Of a stretch of DNA of 64,000 bases, positions 16,731 to 26,081 are shown one piece after another. The translations under genes and the position numbers were made by a program. The DNA is from JAJEAD01 sp965221555 (lineage in GTDB: Bacteria; Pseudomonadota; Gammaproteobacteria; HK1): assembly GCA_965221555.1 (NCBI GenBank), contig OZ244895.1, forward strand, positions 3,410,001-3,474,000. Direction: 5' to 3'. The notes below the pieces were generated by a model. It was not told the DNA's origin and did not search any database. It saw nothing but the letters and a program-made list of their open reading frames with translations. How positions within the stretch are numbered: the stretch's first letter is position 1; the number at the start of each line of letters is the position of its first letter.

Positions 16731-17351
16731 GTGACGGAACACCTGATCGAATCGGCGGAGGAACTCAGAGACCTCTACGGAGAGCCGAGCGCACTCGCGC
16801 TCGGAAAGTCGCTCGATCGCCTCGACCGGCATTGCCGGCGCTTCATCGAGTTGTCACCCTTCGTCGTTCTCGCGTCGGCCGGTGCGGACGGCCGTGCCGA
16901 CTGCTCGCCGCGCGGCGACCCCGCGGGATTCGTCGCGGTCCTGGACGAACGAACCATCCTGCTCCCCGACCGGCGTGGCAACAACCGAACGGACTCGCTC
17001 ACCAATCTGCTGCAGAACCCCAATGTGGGACTGCTCTTCCTGATCCCCGGGGTAAACGAGACGCTGCGTCTCAACGGCCGGGCCACCCTCACCACCGATC
17101 CGCAATACCTCGCGCCGCTTGCGGTCAACGCACGCGTGCCCCGCAGCGGACTTCTGATCGAAGTGGAAGAGGTCTTTCTCCAATGCACCAAGGCCCTGGT
17201 GCGCGCGCGCCTGTGGGCCGAGGAATCGCGGGTGGACCGAAAGAGCGCGCTTCCCTCCTTCGGCACGATGCTCGCCGACCACGCCGGCCTCGCAGACGGC
17301 GAGGCCATCGATCGCAAGCTGCGCGAGAAACAGAGCGAGACGCTTTACTGA
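16731..17351 (+). CDS. Pyridoxamine 5'-phosphate oxidase-family FMN-binding protein
   Basis: A 206-aa protein of the PPOX-like split-barrel family that binds FMN or F420. The core shows FVVLASAGADGRADCSPRGD, then ILLPDRRGNNRTDSLTNLL, then VGLLFLIPGVNETLRLNGRA, the order seen in the DR2398/MSMEG_1061-type subfamily. It is probably a flavin oxidoreductase acting on an unidentified substrate rather than a true PdxH. The start is GTG 16731 (AGGA lies just upstream); the frame is open further upstream without family similarity. It converges on polA with a 15-bp gap. Substrate unknown. Confidence 0.75.
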   Translation: MTEHLIESAEELRDLYGEPSALALGKSLDRLDRHCRRFIELSPFVVLASAGADGRADCSPRGDPAGFVAVLDERTILLPDRRGNNRTDSLTNLLQNPNVGLLFLIPGVNETLRLNGRATLTTDPQYLAPLAVNARVPRSGLLIEVEEVFLQCTKALVRARLWAEESRVDRKSALPSFGTMLADHAGLADGEAIDRKLREKQSETLY

Positions 17352-17366
17352 GCCAAGCGCTCGCGC

Positions 17367-20075
17367 TCAGTGCGCCTCGTCCCAGTTGGCCCCCACGCCG
17401 ATGTCGACCACCAGCGGCACGGAGAGCGCCGCCTCGTTCACCATGTGTTCGCGCACCCCGGCCTCAACTTCTTCGAGCTCGTTCTCGGGCACTTCCAGGA
17501 CCAGCTCGTCGTGGACCTGCATGATCATGCGACTCGCGAGCGAACGCTCTTCCAGCCAGCGATCGATGCGCACCATCGCGCGCTTGATGATGTCGGCGGC
17601 GGTGCCCTGCATGGGGGCGTTGATCGCGGTGCGCTCGGCATACTGGCGCCGGTGGACGTTGCGCGAAGCTATCTCGGGCAGGTGCAGGCGGCGCCCGAAC
17701 ACGGTCTCGACGAAGCCCCGCTCGCGGGCACGCACGCGCGTCTCGTCCATGAAGCGCCTGACCCCCGGATAGCGCGCGAAGTAGAGGTCGACGTAAGCCT
17801 GCGCTTCGTTGCGACCGACGCCGAGCTGGCGGCCGAGACCGAAAGCGGACATGCCGTAGATGAGGCCGAAGTTGATCGCCTTGGCCCGGCGCCGGTGCTC
17901 GGGGTCCACCGCCTCGGGCGCGAGCCCGAACACCTCCGCCGCGGTGGCCCGGTGGATGTCCGCCCCTGATGCGAAGGCGCCCTGCAGCCCTTCGTCTTCC
18001 GAGAGATGCGCCATGATGCGCAGCTCGATCTGCGAGTAGTCGGCCGCGATCATCCGCCAGCCCTCCTCGGGCACGAAGGCCTGGCGCACCCGGCGGCCCT
18101 CCGCGGTGCGAATGGGTATGTTCTGGAGATTGGGGTCGCTCGAGGAGAGGCGTCCGGTCGACGCCACCGCCTGGTGGTAGCTGGTATGCACCCGCCCGGT
18201 GCGCGGGTTCACACAGGCCGGCAGGGCGCCGGTGTAGGTGGAGCGCAGCTTCGAGACCGCGCGATGCTCCAGGATCAGGCGCGGCAGATCGAAGTCGTGG
18301 GCGAGCTCCTGGAGCACGGACTCCGCGGTGGACGGCTGCCCCTTGGGAGTCCTGGCCCGTACCGGCAGGCCGAGCTGGTCGTAGAGAATGCTCTGGATCT
18401 GCTTCGGCGAGCCGAGGTTGAAGGAGGCTCCCGCCGCCTCGTGCGCCTCGCGTTCAACCTCCTCCATGCGCGCGGCCAATTCCTCGCTCTGCCGTTCGAG
18501 CATCGGGACATCCACCCGTACCCCGCAACGCTCGATCTTCGAGAGCACCGGCACCAGCGGCATCTCGATGTCCTCGAAGAGGCGGCGCAGGGCAGGCTCG
18601 CCGGCAAGACGCGGCCACAGCGTCTCGTGCAGGCGCAGCGTCACCTCCGCGTCTTCCGCCGCATAAGGCCCGGCCCGCTCGAGCGGAATCTGGTCGAAGC
18701 GCAACTGCCCCGCGCCCTTGCCCGCGATGTCCTCGAAGTGGATGGTGCGGTGATCGAGATAGCGAAGCGCGAGCGCATCCATGTCGTGGCGCGTACCGGT
18801 GCTGTCCACGACGTAGGACTCGAGCATGGTGTCGAAGCGCGCGCCGCGAAGGCGGATGCCGTGGTTCGCAAGCACGCTCATGTCGTACTTGAGGTTCTGG
18901 CCGACCTTGGGGCGCCGCGGGTCTTCCAGGAGCGGGCGCAGCGCCTCCAGCACTCTCTCGCGTCCGAGCTGCGCCGGGGCTTCGGGGTAGGAGTGGGCGA
19001 CGGGCACGTAGGCGCCCTCCCCCGCCGCCACCGCGAAGGACACCCCGACCACCTCCGCGCGCATGTAGTCGAGGCTGGTGGTCTCGGTATCGAAGGCGAA
19101 GTACGGGGCGGCGCGAAGGCGCTGGAGCCACTCCGAGAAGCGCTCCTCGTCGCGCACCGTCTCGTAGTGGGCGCGCGGCGCCGGCGCCGCGGCGGGCGCG
19201 GAGACGGAGGGCTCGAGCTCGGCGAGCCAGGTCTTGAACTCGAAGCGGGCATACATCGACCTCAGCGCGTCTTCGTTCGGAGAGCGTCGCGCGAGGTCTC
19301 TGACCCCACGGTCGAGCGCGACGTCGCACTTGATCGTCACCAGACGGCGTGACAGCGGGAGGTGCCCGAAGCTCTCCCGCAGGCTCTCGCCCACCTTGCC
19401 CTTGATGTCGCCGGCGTTGGCCATCAACGCGTCGAGACTGCCGTAGGCGCCGAGCCACTTGAGCGCCGTCTTCGGGCCTACCTTCGGCACCCCGGGCACG
19501 TTGTCCACCGCGTCGCCGATCAAGGTGAGGTAGTCCACGATCCGCTCCGGAGGCACCCCGAACTTCTTCTCGACCCCCGCCGGATCGAGCACCGCGCCGT
19601 CCATCGGGTTGACCATGGTGACCCGCTCGTTCACGAGCTGGGCCATGTCCTTGTCGCCAGTGGAAAGCGTCACCCGCATCCCTTCCGAGGCGGCGTGTCC
19701 GGCGAGCGTGCCGATGACATCGTCGGCTTCGACTCCCGGCACCTGCAGAAGGGAGAGACCGAGCGCCTCGACGAGCTCGTGAATCGGCGCCACCTGGGCC
19801 GCGAGCGCTTCGGGCATCGAAGGACGATTGGCCTTGTACTGCGCGTAGAGATCGTCGCGAAAGGTCTTGCCCCGGGCATCGAAGACTACCGCCACGAAGT
19901 CCGGCCGCATCTCCCCGAGCAGGCGGCGCAGCATGTTTCCGACTCCGTAGAGCGCGCCGGTGGGCTCTCCTTTCGCGTTGCTGAACTCGGGCATCGCGTG
20001 AAAAGCCCGGTACAGATAGTACGAACCGTCGACAAGGACCAGATGGTCGGCGTCTTGCGTAGTCGTCTGATTCAT
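17367..20075 (-). CDS. polA: DNA polymerase I
   Basis: Full-length 902-aa DNA polymerase I for Okazaki-fragment processing and repair. It has the 5'-3' exonuclease domain (LVLVDGSYYLYRAFHA, then VEADDVIGTLA), an intact 3'-5' proofreading site (FDTETTSLD, keeping the metal-binding Asp and Glu), and the family A polymerase domain (DYSQIELRIMAHLS, RRAKAINFGLIYGMS, QVHDELVLEVP). ATG 20075 gives the expected N-terminus. It is divergent from the protease gene, with repeat copy R4 upstream. In related gammaproteobacteria a DUF2782 gene is usually close by; here that gene is 3 kb away beyond the protease. Confidence 0.98.
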   Translation of the reverse strand: MNQTTTQDADHLVLVDGSYYLYRAFHAMPEFSNAKGEPTGALYGVGNMLRRLLGEMRPDFVAVVFDARGKTFRDDLYAQYKANRPSMPEALAAQVAPIHELVEALGLSLLQVPGVEADDVIGTLAGHAASEGMRVTLSTGDKDMAQLVNERVTMVNPMDGAVLDPAGVEKKFGVPPERIVDYLTLIGDAVDNVPGVPKVGPKTALKWLGAYGSLDALMANAGDIKGKVGESLRESFGHLPLSRRLVTIKCDVALDRGVRDLARRSPNEDALRSMYARFEFKTWLAELEPSVSAPAAAPAPRAHYETVRDEERFSEWLQRLRAAPYFAFDTETTSLDYMRAEVVGVSFAVAAGEGAYVPVAHSYPEAPAQLGRERVLEALRPLLEDPRRPKVGQNLKYDMSVLANHGIRLRGARFDTMLESYVVDSTGTRHDMDALALRYLDHRTIHFEDIAGKGAGQLRFDQIPLERAGPYAAEDAEVTLRLHETLWPRLAGEPALRRLFEDIEMPLVPVLSKIERCGVRVDVPMLERQSEELAARMEEVEREAHEAAGASFNLGSPKQIQSILYDQLGLPVRARTPKGQPSTAESVLQELAHDFDLPRLILEHRAVSKLRSTYTGALPACVNPRTGRVHTSYHQAVASTGRLSSSDPNLQNIPIRTAEGRRVRQAFVPEEGWRMIAADYSQIELRIMAHLSEDEGLQGAFASGADIHRATAAEVFGLAPEAVDPEHRRRAKAINFGLIYGMSAFGLGRQLGVGRNEAQAYVDLYFARYPGVRRFMDETRVRARERGFVETVFGRRLHLPEIASRNVHRRQYAERTAINAPMQGTAADIIKRAMVRIDRWLEERSLASRMIMQVHDELVLEVPENELEEVEAGVREHMVNEAALSVPLVVDIGVGANWDEAH

Positions 20076-20094
20076 GGCAAGTCTTCGTCTTTAA

Positions 20095-20270
20095 CCCGGA
20101 TACTTCACCGATTTCCTACTGCGGACGCCAATATGCTCGCTGTCCCGGGCCTCCCTCCCTCAAGCCGTTTCGACTTAGTGTCGGCTACGACTTCAGCGTC
20201 TCTCGGTCCGTGCTTCCTGCTATCACGGCATCTTGGCGCCCTCGCTACGAAATTCGGTGAAACGTCCGGG
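20095..20270 (+). repeat. Palindromic intergenic element, copy R4
   Basis: A 176-bp copy between the divergent starts of polA and the protease gene. The ends are CCCGGATACTTCACCGATTTC and, at the right, AATTCGGTGAAACGTCCGGG. Both ends carry the variant CCCGGA/TCCGGG instead of the family CCCGCA/TGCGGG, so the pairing is preserved. Its centre reads TTCGACTTAGTGTCGGCTAC. It belongs to the same subtype as R2 (CTCGnnACGAA before the right end). The remaining 222 bp up to the protease start hold no recognised feature apart from the probable promoter. Confidence 0.9.
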
Positions 20271-20492
20271 TTAGTCTCTCGCCGACGGGTTTCGACGCGA
20301 ACGCGGCGAGGAGAGTTTCGGACCAGCGCGCAGGATAGCGCCGCGGGTCCGCCGTCGGCAAAATGCGCGGGAGCGAGGCGCGGAGGGGCTCTTCCGGGCC
20401 GGCCCCGCGCTATCGTCATCATGGAGACCGTGGTTATAGCGGAGCCCTAACGGTAGTATGTCAGGATTGAACGGAGTTAAGGATCAGGGACG

Positions 20493-23051
20493 ATGAAATT
20501 GGAACGGATGCCTTCACCATGTGGCTCGGTGCGCGAAGGAATCGCGCTGGCCCTCGCCTTCGTCGCGGCACTCGCGATCTCGCCGACCGGCACCGCCTCT
20601 CCCCTCACCTCGGACGAACTGAGGGCTCCCGGCGAAGCGATGCCGGAGGCGCCGCTCGACGGGCCGGCCGAGAAGCGCACGCCGAAGCTCGACTACTCGA
20701 CCGTATCGCCGGCGCTTCGCATCGTCTTGCCACCGCCGAGCGAGGAAGAAGTCGAGTCGACGAAAAGGGGCACCGGCAAGTCGTCCGTCGACTTCACGAC
20801 CACATCGCCGGCGCCCGGCGCCATGGTGCCGTACTCGAGCGAGGAGGGAGTTCAGTCGACGAAGCAGGCCGCGGGCGCCGGTCCGCTCGTGGTCGGATTC
20901 CACCGCGACCTGCCGGACGCTTTCAAAGACGACCTTTCGCCGCGGCTTGACTGGAAGCAACACTCCGACGGATCGTTCGTCAGCTCGGTCTCGGTGACCA
21001 CCCCCGGGGCGGAGTCGGTGAGGGTGGGCATCCGGGCGGAGCTCCCGCCGGGGGGCGAGATCCGCTTCTTCCGCCCGGACTCCGATGAGCGCTTCATGGC
21101 CGCGACGCGGGAGGACCTCCACTTCGTGGAGGGCGTGCTCGAGACCCTGTGGTCGCCGACGGTGGACGGCGACACCATCGGCATCGAAGTCTCGCTGCCA
21201 TCCACGAAGGCGCTGGGCGGTTTCTCGCTCACCGTGGACACGGTCGCCCATACCCTCGTTTCCACCAAGGCGCTGCCGCGGGCCCACAAACTGGATTGTC
21301 CCGATCTCCACATCGACGTCGCGTGCCGAGATTCGAGCATCGACGACGATAACGAGAACGCGGTGGCGCGCATCCGCTTCGAGGAGGGCGGCATTTCCTA
21401 TCTTTGCTCCGGCACCCTGATGAACGACAAGGACCCGAGCACCACCATTCCCTACTTCCTGACCGCGAATCACTGCGTGGGCACCGCGGTGGTCGCAAGA
21501 ACAGTCGAAGCGCACTGGTTCTACCAGACCGCGCGCTGCGACGCAGACTCGCTGGACAGCCGCTACGCCACGACCGCCGGCGCCGACCTGTTGACGACCA
21601 ACGCTTCGTACGATCTGTCGCTGCTTCGCATGCGGGGCGCCATGCCGGGAGGGGTGTACTTCGCCGGTTGGAGTGCAAGCTCCCTCGACCACCCCGCCAA
21701 CGTGTACGGCATCCATCACCCGGATGGCGCGGTCAAGAGCTACACCGCCGGAGCGACCCGGCGCAACGTCAACTCCCTGGGCTTCAGGAACACGATTCAG
21801 GTGCAATGGAGCGAGGGCACCACAGAAGGCGGCAGCAGCGGCTCGGGGCTCTTTCTGCGCGAGGGCGGCTATCTGGTCGGGGGCCTTTCTCACGGAGAGG
21901 CATGCGGCCCTCGAATCAACGACCATTACGGGCCCTTCAAGGACTTCTTCCCGCAGGTGACGGATTGGCTCTCCGCGGGAGGGACGTCCCCGAGCGGCGA
22001 TGACCATGGAAACACTCGGGAGACCGCGAGCGTGGTGACAGTACCCTCGTCGACCCCGGGAAACCTCGAGGCGGCCGGCGATTCGGACTACTTCCAGTTC
22101 ACGATCGACGCACCCGGTACGATCCGCGTGTACACAACCGGCACGACCGACACCTACGGCACGCTCACCCGGGCCGATGGCGGCGACGCGCAACACAGCG
22201 ATGATGGCGGGGCGGGCGAGAACTTCAGGATCGAGGTCACCGAGGCGCCCGCAGGAAGCTACTTCGTCCAGGTGCGCGCCTTTTCGTCATCGACAACGGG
22301 GGCCTACACCCTTCACGTCGCATCGTCGGAGGGCGCACTCGGCACGGCGGACCACGTCCTGCCACTGTTGACCGAGGCCGGAAACACGCAACGGCAGGGC
22401 TTCGTTCGCGTGATCAACCGCTCCGAGCGCGCCGGCACCGTAATCGTCCACGCCATCGACGACTCCGGCCGGCGCTTCGGGCCCACTACCTTGAGTCTCG
22501 ATGCGACGGAGTCTCTGAACTTCAATTCCCGGGACCTGGAGCAGGGCAACCCCACGGTGGGGTTGTCAGGCGGCGTCGGGGACGAAGGAAGCGGCGACTG
22601 GCGGGTCGAGCTGCGCACGGACCTCGACATCGAGGCGCGCGCCTACATCCGGACCCGCGACGGGTTCCTGACCGCAATGCAGGACGTAGCCGTGGAGTCG
22701 ACCAGCGAGCCGATGCGTTACCACGTGCCCTTCTTCAATCCCGCGAGCAACACATCGCTGGTGAGCTGGCTCCGGGTGATAAACCCGGGTTCTTCCGCCG
22801 CCGCGGTCGAGATTTCCGGACTCGACGCCGATGGACGCGCGGCGCCGGGCGGCAGTGTACGCTTCACCCTGGCAAGCGGCGCGGCGCGCCTGATTAGCGC
22901 TCAGCAACTCGAAAGCGGCGCCAGCGACCTCAATGGCCGCCTCGGCGACGGAAGGGGCAAGTGGCAGTTGTGGGTCTCTTCGGATCAGCCCATCCAGGTC
23001 ATGGGCCTGATGCGGACCCGCTCGGGGCACCTCAGCAACCTCTCGCACTGA
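20493..23051 (+). CDS. Secreted trypsin-fold serine protease with PPC domain and C-terminal repeats
   Basis: An 852-aa exported endopeptidase related to lysyl endopeptidase. A signal peptide is visible (hydrophobic IALALAFVAALAIS, about residues 17-30, then an Ala/Ser-rich site). The catalytic triad can be read: His327 in LTANHC, Asp374 in YDLSLLRM, and Ser449 in GGSSGSGLF. A long acidic pro-region precedes the catalytic domain. After it comes a PPC domain (about 525-615, DSDYFQFTIDAPGTIRVYT), then a tail with two related beta modules (GFVRVINRSERAGTV and SWLRVINPGSSAAAV). The start ATG follows AAGGATCAGGG. Direct copies of the repeat (R4, R5) flank the gene, which separates polA from DUF2782. 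Cleavage specificity cannot be assigned. Confidence 0.85.
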   Translation: MKLERMPSPCGSVREGIALALAFVAALAISPTGTASPLTSDELRAPGEAMPEAPLDGPAEKRTPKLDYSTVSPALRIVLPPPSEEEVESTKRGTGKSSVDFTTTSPAPGAMVPYSSEEGVQSTKQAAGAGPLVVGFHRDLPDAFKDDLSPRLDWKQHSDGSFVSSVSVTTPGAESVRVGIRAELPPGGEIRFFRPDSDERFMAATREDLHFVEGVLETLWSPTVDGDTIGIEVSLPSTKALGGFSLTVDTVAHTLVSTKALPRAHKLDCPDLHIDVACRDSSIDDDNENAVARIRFEEGGISYLCSGTLMNDKDPSTTIPYFLTANHCVGTAVVARTVEAHWFYQTARCDADSLDSRYATTAGADLLTTNASYDLSLLRMRGAMPGGVYFAGWSASSLDHPANVYGIHHPDGAVKSYTAGATRRNVNSLGFRNTIQVQWSEGTTEGGSSGSGLFLREGGYLVGGLSHGEACGPRINDHYGPFKDFFPQVTDWLSAGGTSPSGDDHGNTRETASVVTVPSSTPGNLEAAGDSDYFQFTIDAPGTIRVYTTGTTDTYGTLTRADGGDAQHSDDGGAGENFRIEVTEAPAGSYFVQVRAFSSSTTGAYTLHVASSEGALGTADHVLPLLTEAGNTQRQGFVRVINRSERAGTVIVHAIDDSGRRFGPTTLSLDATESLNFNSRDLEQGNPTVGLSGGVGDEGSGDWRVELRTDLDIEARAYIRTRDGFLTAMQDVAVESTSEPMRYHVPFFNPASNTSLVSWLRVINPGSSAAAVEISGLDADGRAAPGGSVRFTLASGAARLISAQQLESGASDLNGRLGDGRGKWQLWVSSDQPIQVMGLMRTRSGHLSNLSH

Positions 23052-23097
23052 GACGCGCGCGAGACCGAGCGCACAACAGCGAGCGGCTCGCGCATGA

Positions 23098-23273
23098 CCC
23101 GCAAGTCTCACCGACTTCTCGACTGGCGTACGCCGATATGCTCTCGGTTGCGCGCCATACTCCTTCGCGCCACAACGACTTCGTGTAGGCTACGCTTTAC
23201 GCGTCCCTCGGTCCCCGCGCCCCACTGTCTCGGCATCCTGGGGTTCTCGTGATGAGAATTGGTGAAAAACGCG
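23098..23273 (+). repeat. Palindromic intergenic element, copy R5
   Basis: About 176 bp: TGA then CCCGCAAGTCTCACCGAC at the left, CGTACGCCGATATGCTC, centre ACGACTTCGTGTAGGCTACG, GTCTCGGCATCCTGG, and a decayed right end GAATTGGTGAAAAACGCG. It lies 46 bp after the protease stop and 53 bp before the DUF2782 start, in the same orientation as R4. Confidence 0.85.
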
Positions 23274-23326
23274 ATGTAGACGCCACACGGTGGGAAACAA
23301 CGAGCACTGAACGGAGGCCGGTTTCA

Positions 23327-23686
23327 ATGAACATGCGAAACACGCTGATCGCCTTCGGAGCATGCTTGCTGCTCGCGCTCGGGCCGCGGGCCGTGGCACA
23401 GACCCCCGAACTCGAGCCGCTTCCCGAGCCGCCGCCGATACCGCGGGACGTGTCACTCGAGGAACAGCTCGAGCCGGATCTGCGCGTCGTTCGCGACGAG
23501 GACAAAGTGATCACCCAGTACGTCGTCGAGGGCGTGGTGCGGGCGGTCAAGGTGGAGCACGACGACAGCACGATGCCCGCCTACTATCTCGTGGACACCG
23601 ATGGCGACGGCCGGCTTGATCGGCGAAGCGGCGTATCCGACGAGCAGAAGCGCCTTCTCGCTCACTGGATTCTGGTGGACTGGTAG
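23327..23686 (+). CDS. DUF2782 family protein (exported, small)
   Basis: A 119-aa protein matching the DUF2782 family, small gammaproteobacterial proteins usually encoded beside polA. The N-terminus is a clear signal sequence (LIAFGACLLLALGPRAVAQ), followed by a Pro/Glu-rich linker and a compact domain with YVVEGVVRAVKVEHD and YYLVDTDGDGRLDRR. The DTDGDGRLD segment resembles a calcium-binding loop, but this is only a resemblance. ATG 23327 is chosen because GGAGG lies 9 nt upstream; 23333 is an alternative. The function of the family is not known. The 160 bp between it and convergent ptsI hold nothing I recognise. Confidence 0.85.
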   Translation: MNMRNTLIAFGACLLLALGPRAVAQTPELEPLPEPPPIPRDVSLEEQLEPDLRVVRDEDKVITQYVVEGVVRAVKVEHDDSTMPAYYLVDTDGDGRLDRRSGVSDEQKRLLAHWILVDW

Positions 23687-23848
23687 CGGATCTTGGAGGG
23701 CTGGTAGCCGGATCGCGGACAACGCCGTCACCCCCCGCCCCGGCGAAGACACCACGGCCGGATTCCCTCGACCCCTCCCTGGCCCGACCGCCCGGTCCGA
23801 CCTCGCACCCGAACACCCGCCAACTCGGCGTTCGGATTCGGGTATCCG

Positions 23849-25579
23849 TTACTGGTTCAACTGGTTGAGCAGCGCATCCCGGCGGACCCGCTTCGCAGTG
23901 CCCAGAATCCGCTTGGCCAAGGTCCGGCTCTTCTCGGCGTGCGTCTCCAGGATGGCCTGCTTGACCTCCAGCAGCGCATTGGGGTGGACGCTGAACTCCT
24001 TGAGGCCCATCCCGAGGAGAAGGCGCGTGTACCGCGCGTCGCCCGCCATTTCACCGCAGAGCGCGACCGGAATGCCGGCGCGCCGCCCCGCCTTGATGAT
24101 GGTGCTGATCAGGCGCAGCACCGCGGGATGCAGCGGGTCGTAGAGGTAGCTCACGTCGTCATCGACGCGATCCACCGCGAGCGTGTACTGGATCAGGTCG
24201 TTGGTTCCGATGGACAGGAAGTCCATCTCCCGGGCGAAGAGGTCGGCGCACACCGCCGCGGCCGGGACCTCGATCATCCCCCCCAGCGGCGTGGCGGGGT
24301 CGAAGGGGACGCCTTCCTCGCTGAGCTCACGCTTGCAGTCGCGCACCACGTCGAGGACCTGCTCGAATTCGCCGGTGCTGGAGATCATGGGGATCAGCAT
24401 GCGCACCGGCCCGTGGGCGGAGGCCCGCAGAATGGCCCGCAACTGCGGCTTGAAGAGGCCGGGCTCGCGCAAACACAGGCGCACCGCGCGCAGACCGAGC
24501 GCCGGGTTCTGCGACATCGGAGCGCCGGGGCGCGCGCCGTCGACCTGCTTGTCGGCTCCGAGGTCGAGAGTGCGAATGGTGACCGGTCCGCCCTTCGCGG
24601 CCTGCACGATTTCGGCGTAGGCCTCGTGCTGTTCGGCCTCGGAGGGAGGCGCGGAGCGGTTCATGAACAGGTACTCGGTGCGGTAGAGGCCGACTCCGGT
24701 CGCGCCGTCGCGGATCGCGAGCGCGAGTTCGGAGTGGAACTCGACATTGGCTTGCAGAGTCACCGGCTCGCCGTCACCGGTCACCGCGGGGGTATTGCGC
24801 AGTGCGCCGCGCGCGGCCCGCGCCCGCGATATCTCCTTCTGCCGCTTGCGGTAATGGCGCAGCGTCGCCGGGTCGGGCGCGACCACCACCACTCCCTGGC
24901 GGCCGTCGACGACCACAAGCTCATCGTCTCGCAGGTGGGCACGGGCTCCGTGCAGACCGACGACGGCGGGAACGCCCAGGCTGCGGGCGAGGATGGCGGT
25001 GTGGGAGAGCGGTCCCCCGTACTCGGTGAGAAAGGCCGCTACGCCCTGGTCCTGCATGAGTACCGTGTCGCCGGGCGCGAGGTCGTCGGCGAACACCACC
25101 TGCGGGTCGTCGGGCCGGCCCACGAAGACGGGAGTACGCCCGCCCGAGAGGATGCGTTGCACCCGATTGACGACGTGGTCGACATCGTCGCGTCGGGTGC
25201 GCAGATAGGCGTCGTCCATGGCGTCGAACACGCCGACGATCTCGTCGCGCTTCGTCTTCAGCGCGTGCTCGGCGTTGCAGCGCAACTCGCGGATCGCCTG
25301 CAGGGTTCCGGTGGTGAGCGCGCTGTCCTCCAGCATCAGGAGGTGGGTGTCGATGAACGCCGCGATCTCGGCCCGGGTATCGGAGGGAATGCGAGCCTTG
25401 ATCGCTTTTAACTCGCGGCTCGCGGCTCGAAGCGCCGCCTTGAAGCGCGCGATTTCGCCACCCACCTGCGCCCCGGAGAGACTACGCTCCGGCACGTCGA
25501 GCATTCCACGGCGCAGGACATGCAGCTTGCCGATGGCGACGCCGTTGGAAGCACTGATGCCGTGAAGGGTCAGAGCCAA
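23849..25579 (-). CDS. ptsI: Phosphoenolpyruvate-protein phosphotransferase (PTS enzyme I)
   Basis: Enzyme I of the phosphotransferase system; it takes phosphate from PEP and passes it to HPr. The 576-aa product has the phospho-His segment GGPLSHTAILARSLGVPAVVG, the PEP-binding signature region with MIPMIS, and DFLSIGTNDLIQYTLAVDR with a downstream active-site Cys (ALCGEM). I place the start at TTG 25579 (MALTLHGISASNGVAIG): it puts GISASNG at the usual distance from the N-terminus, with GGGAAG about 8 nt upstream. Upstream in-frame ATG and GTG codons would add non-homologous residues encoded by a decayed repeat (R6). It follows ptsH on the same strand. No EII permease is visible, so it may act in a regulatory PTS. 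Confidence 0.92.
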   Translation of the reverse strand: MALTLHGISASNGVAIGKLHVLRRGMLDVPERSLSGAQVGGEIARFKAALRAASRELKAIKARIPSDTRAEIAAFIDTHLLMLEDSALTTGTLQAIRELRCNAEHALKTKRDEIVGVFDAMDDAYLRTRRDDVDHVVNRVQRILSGGRTPVFVGRPDDPQVVFADDLAPGDTVLMQDQGVAAFLTEYGGPLSHTAILARSLGVPAVVGLHGARAHLRDDELVVVDGRQGVVVVAPDPATLRHYRKRQKEISRARAARGALRNTPAVTGDGEPVTLQANVEFHSELALAIRDGATGVGLYRTEYLFMNRSAPPSEAEQHEAYAEIVQAAKGGPVTIRTLDLGADKQVDGARPGAPMSQNPALGLRAVRLCLREPGLFKPQLRAILRASAHGPVRMLIPMISSTGEFEQVLDVVRDCKRELSEEGVPFDPATPLGGMIEVPAAAVCADLFAREMDFLSIGTNDLIQYTLAVDRVDDDVSYLYDPLHPAVLRLISTIIKAGRRAGIPVALCGEMAGDARYTRLLLGMGLKEFSVHPNALLEVKQAILETHAEKSRTLAKRILGTAKRVRRDALLNQLNQ

Positions 25580-25614
25580 GGGATCGCTTCCCGAATCATT
25601 AGAGAGACGCTGGC

Positions 25615-25795
25615 CGCCATGTCGCAACGACGCTCGTCGCGAGGGAGCCAGAATGCCGTGGTGGCGGAGCGCAAGCACCGAGAGTCGCCGACAGCATAGC
25701 CGACCCGGCGTGGAAACGCTGCGCGTGAGTCCGGCCCGCAATCGCGAGGGGACTGGCGTTCGCGGCACGACTCCGGTGCGATGCCGCGACGGGCG
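25615..25795 (-). repeat. Palindromic intergenic element, copy R6 (degenerate)
   Basis: Decayed copy in minus orientation filling the ptsH-ptsI gap. Recognisable blocks, in the same order as in R2, are GCCAGAATGCCGTGG, GCATAGCCGAC, GGCCCGCAATCGCGAG and GACTGGCGTTCGCGG (R2 has GGCCCGCTAACGCGAG and TTGGCGTCCGCAG). The terminal inverted repeats are no longer clear. An apparent minus-strand frame here is not a credible gene. Confidence 0.55.
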
Positions 25796-25802
25796 TCATC
25801 GC

Positions 25803-26081
25803 TCACTCGTCTTCACCGAAACGCCCCGCGATCAGCGCCCGGATGCTCTGGAGCGCCTGCTCGGCATCCTCCCCGCGAGCATCGATCTCAAGGTCCGTGC
25901 CCTCGGTGGCCGCCAGCATCATTACCGCCATGATGCTCTTTGCGTCCGCCTCCCGAGGGCCGGCGCGCAGAAGGATCTCCGACTCGAAGCGACTGGCGAG
26001 GCGTACGAGCTTCGCCGCGGCCCTCGCGTGGAGACCGAGACGGTTCACAATTCTCGACGTGGCGTGGGCGTGCCGGGTCAT
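25803..26081 (-). CDS. ptsH: Phosphocarrier protein HPr
   Basis: A 92-aa HPr. The phosphorylatable histidine lies in NRLGLHARAAAKLV and the regulatory serine region in DAKSIMAVMMLAA, so both sites are kept. It transfers phosphate from enzyme I to a EIIA-type protein. The ATG overlaps the hemD stop by 4 bp (ATGA), so it is translated as part of a hemC-hemD-ptsH-ptsI unit. No HPr kinase or EIIA gene is nearby, although gammaproteobacterial PTS-Ntr systems usually have them elsewhere. The stop is followed by repeat R6 before ptsI. Confidence 0.95.
   Translation of the reverse strand: MTRHAHATSRIVNRLGLHARAAAKLVRLASRFESEILLRAGPREADAKSIMAVMMLAATEGTDLEIDARGEDAEQALQSIRALIAGRFGEDE

Noticed and set aside
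25570..25806. A 78-codon minus-strand frame overlapping the ends of ptsH and ptsI
   Set aside because: It lies over a decayed repeat copy, starts with GTG and resembles nothing; more likely chance.
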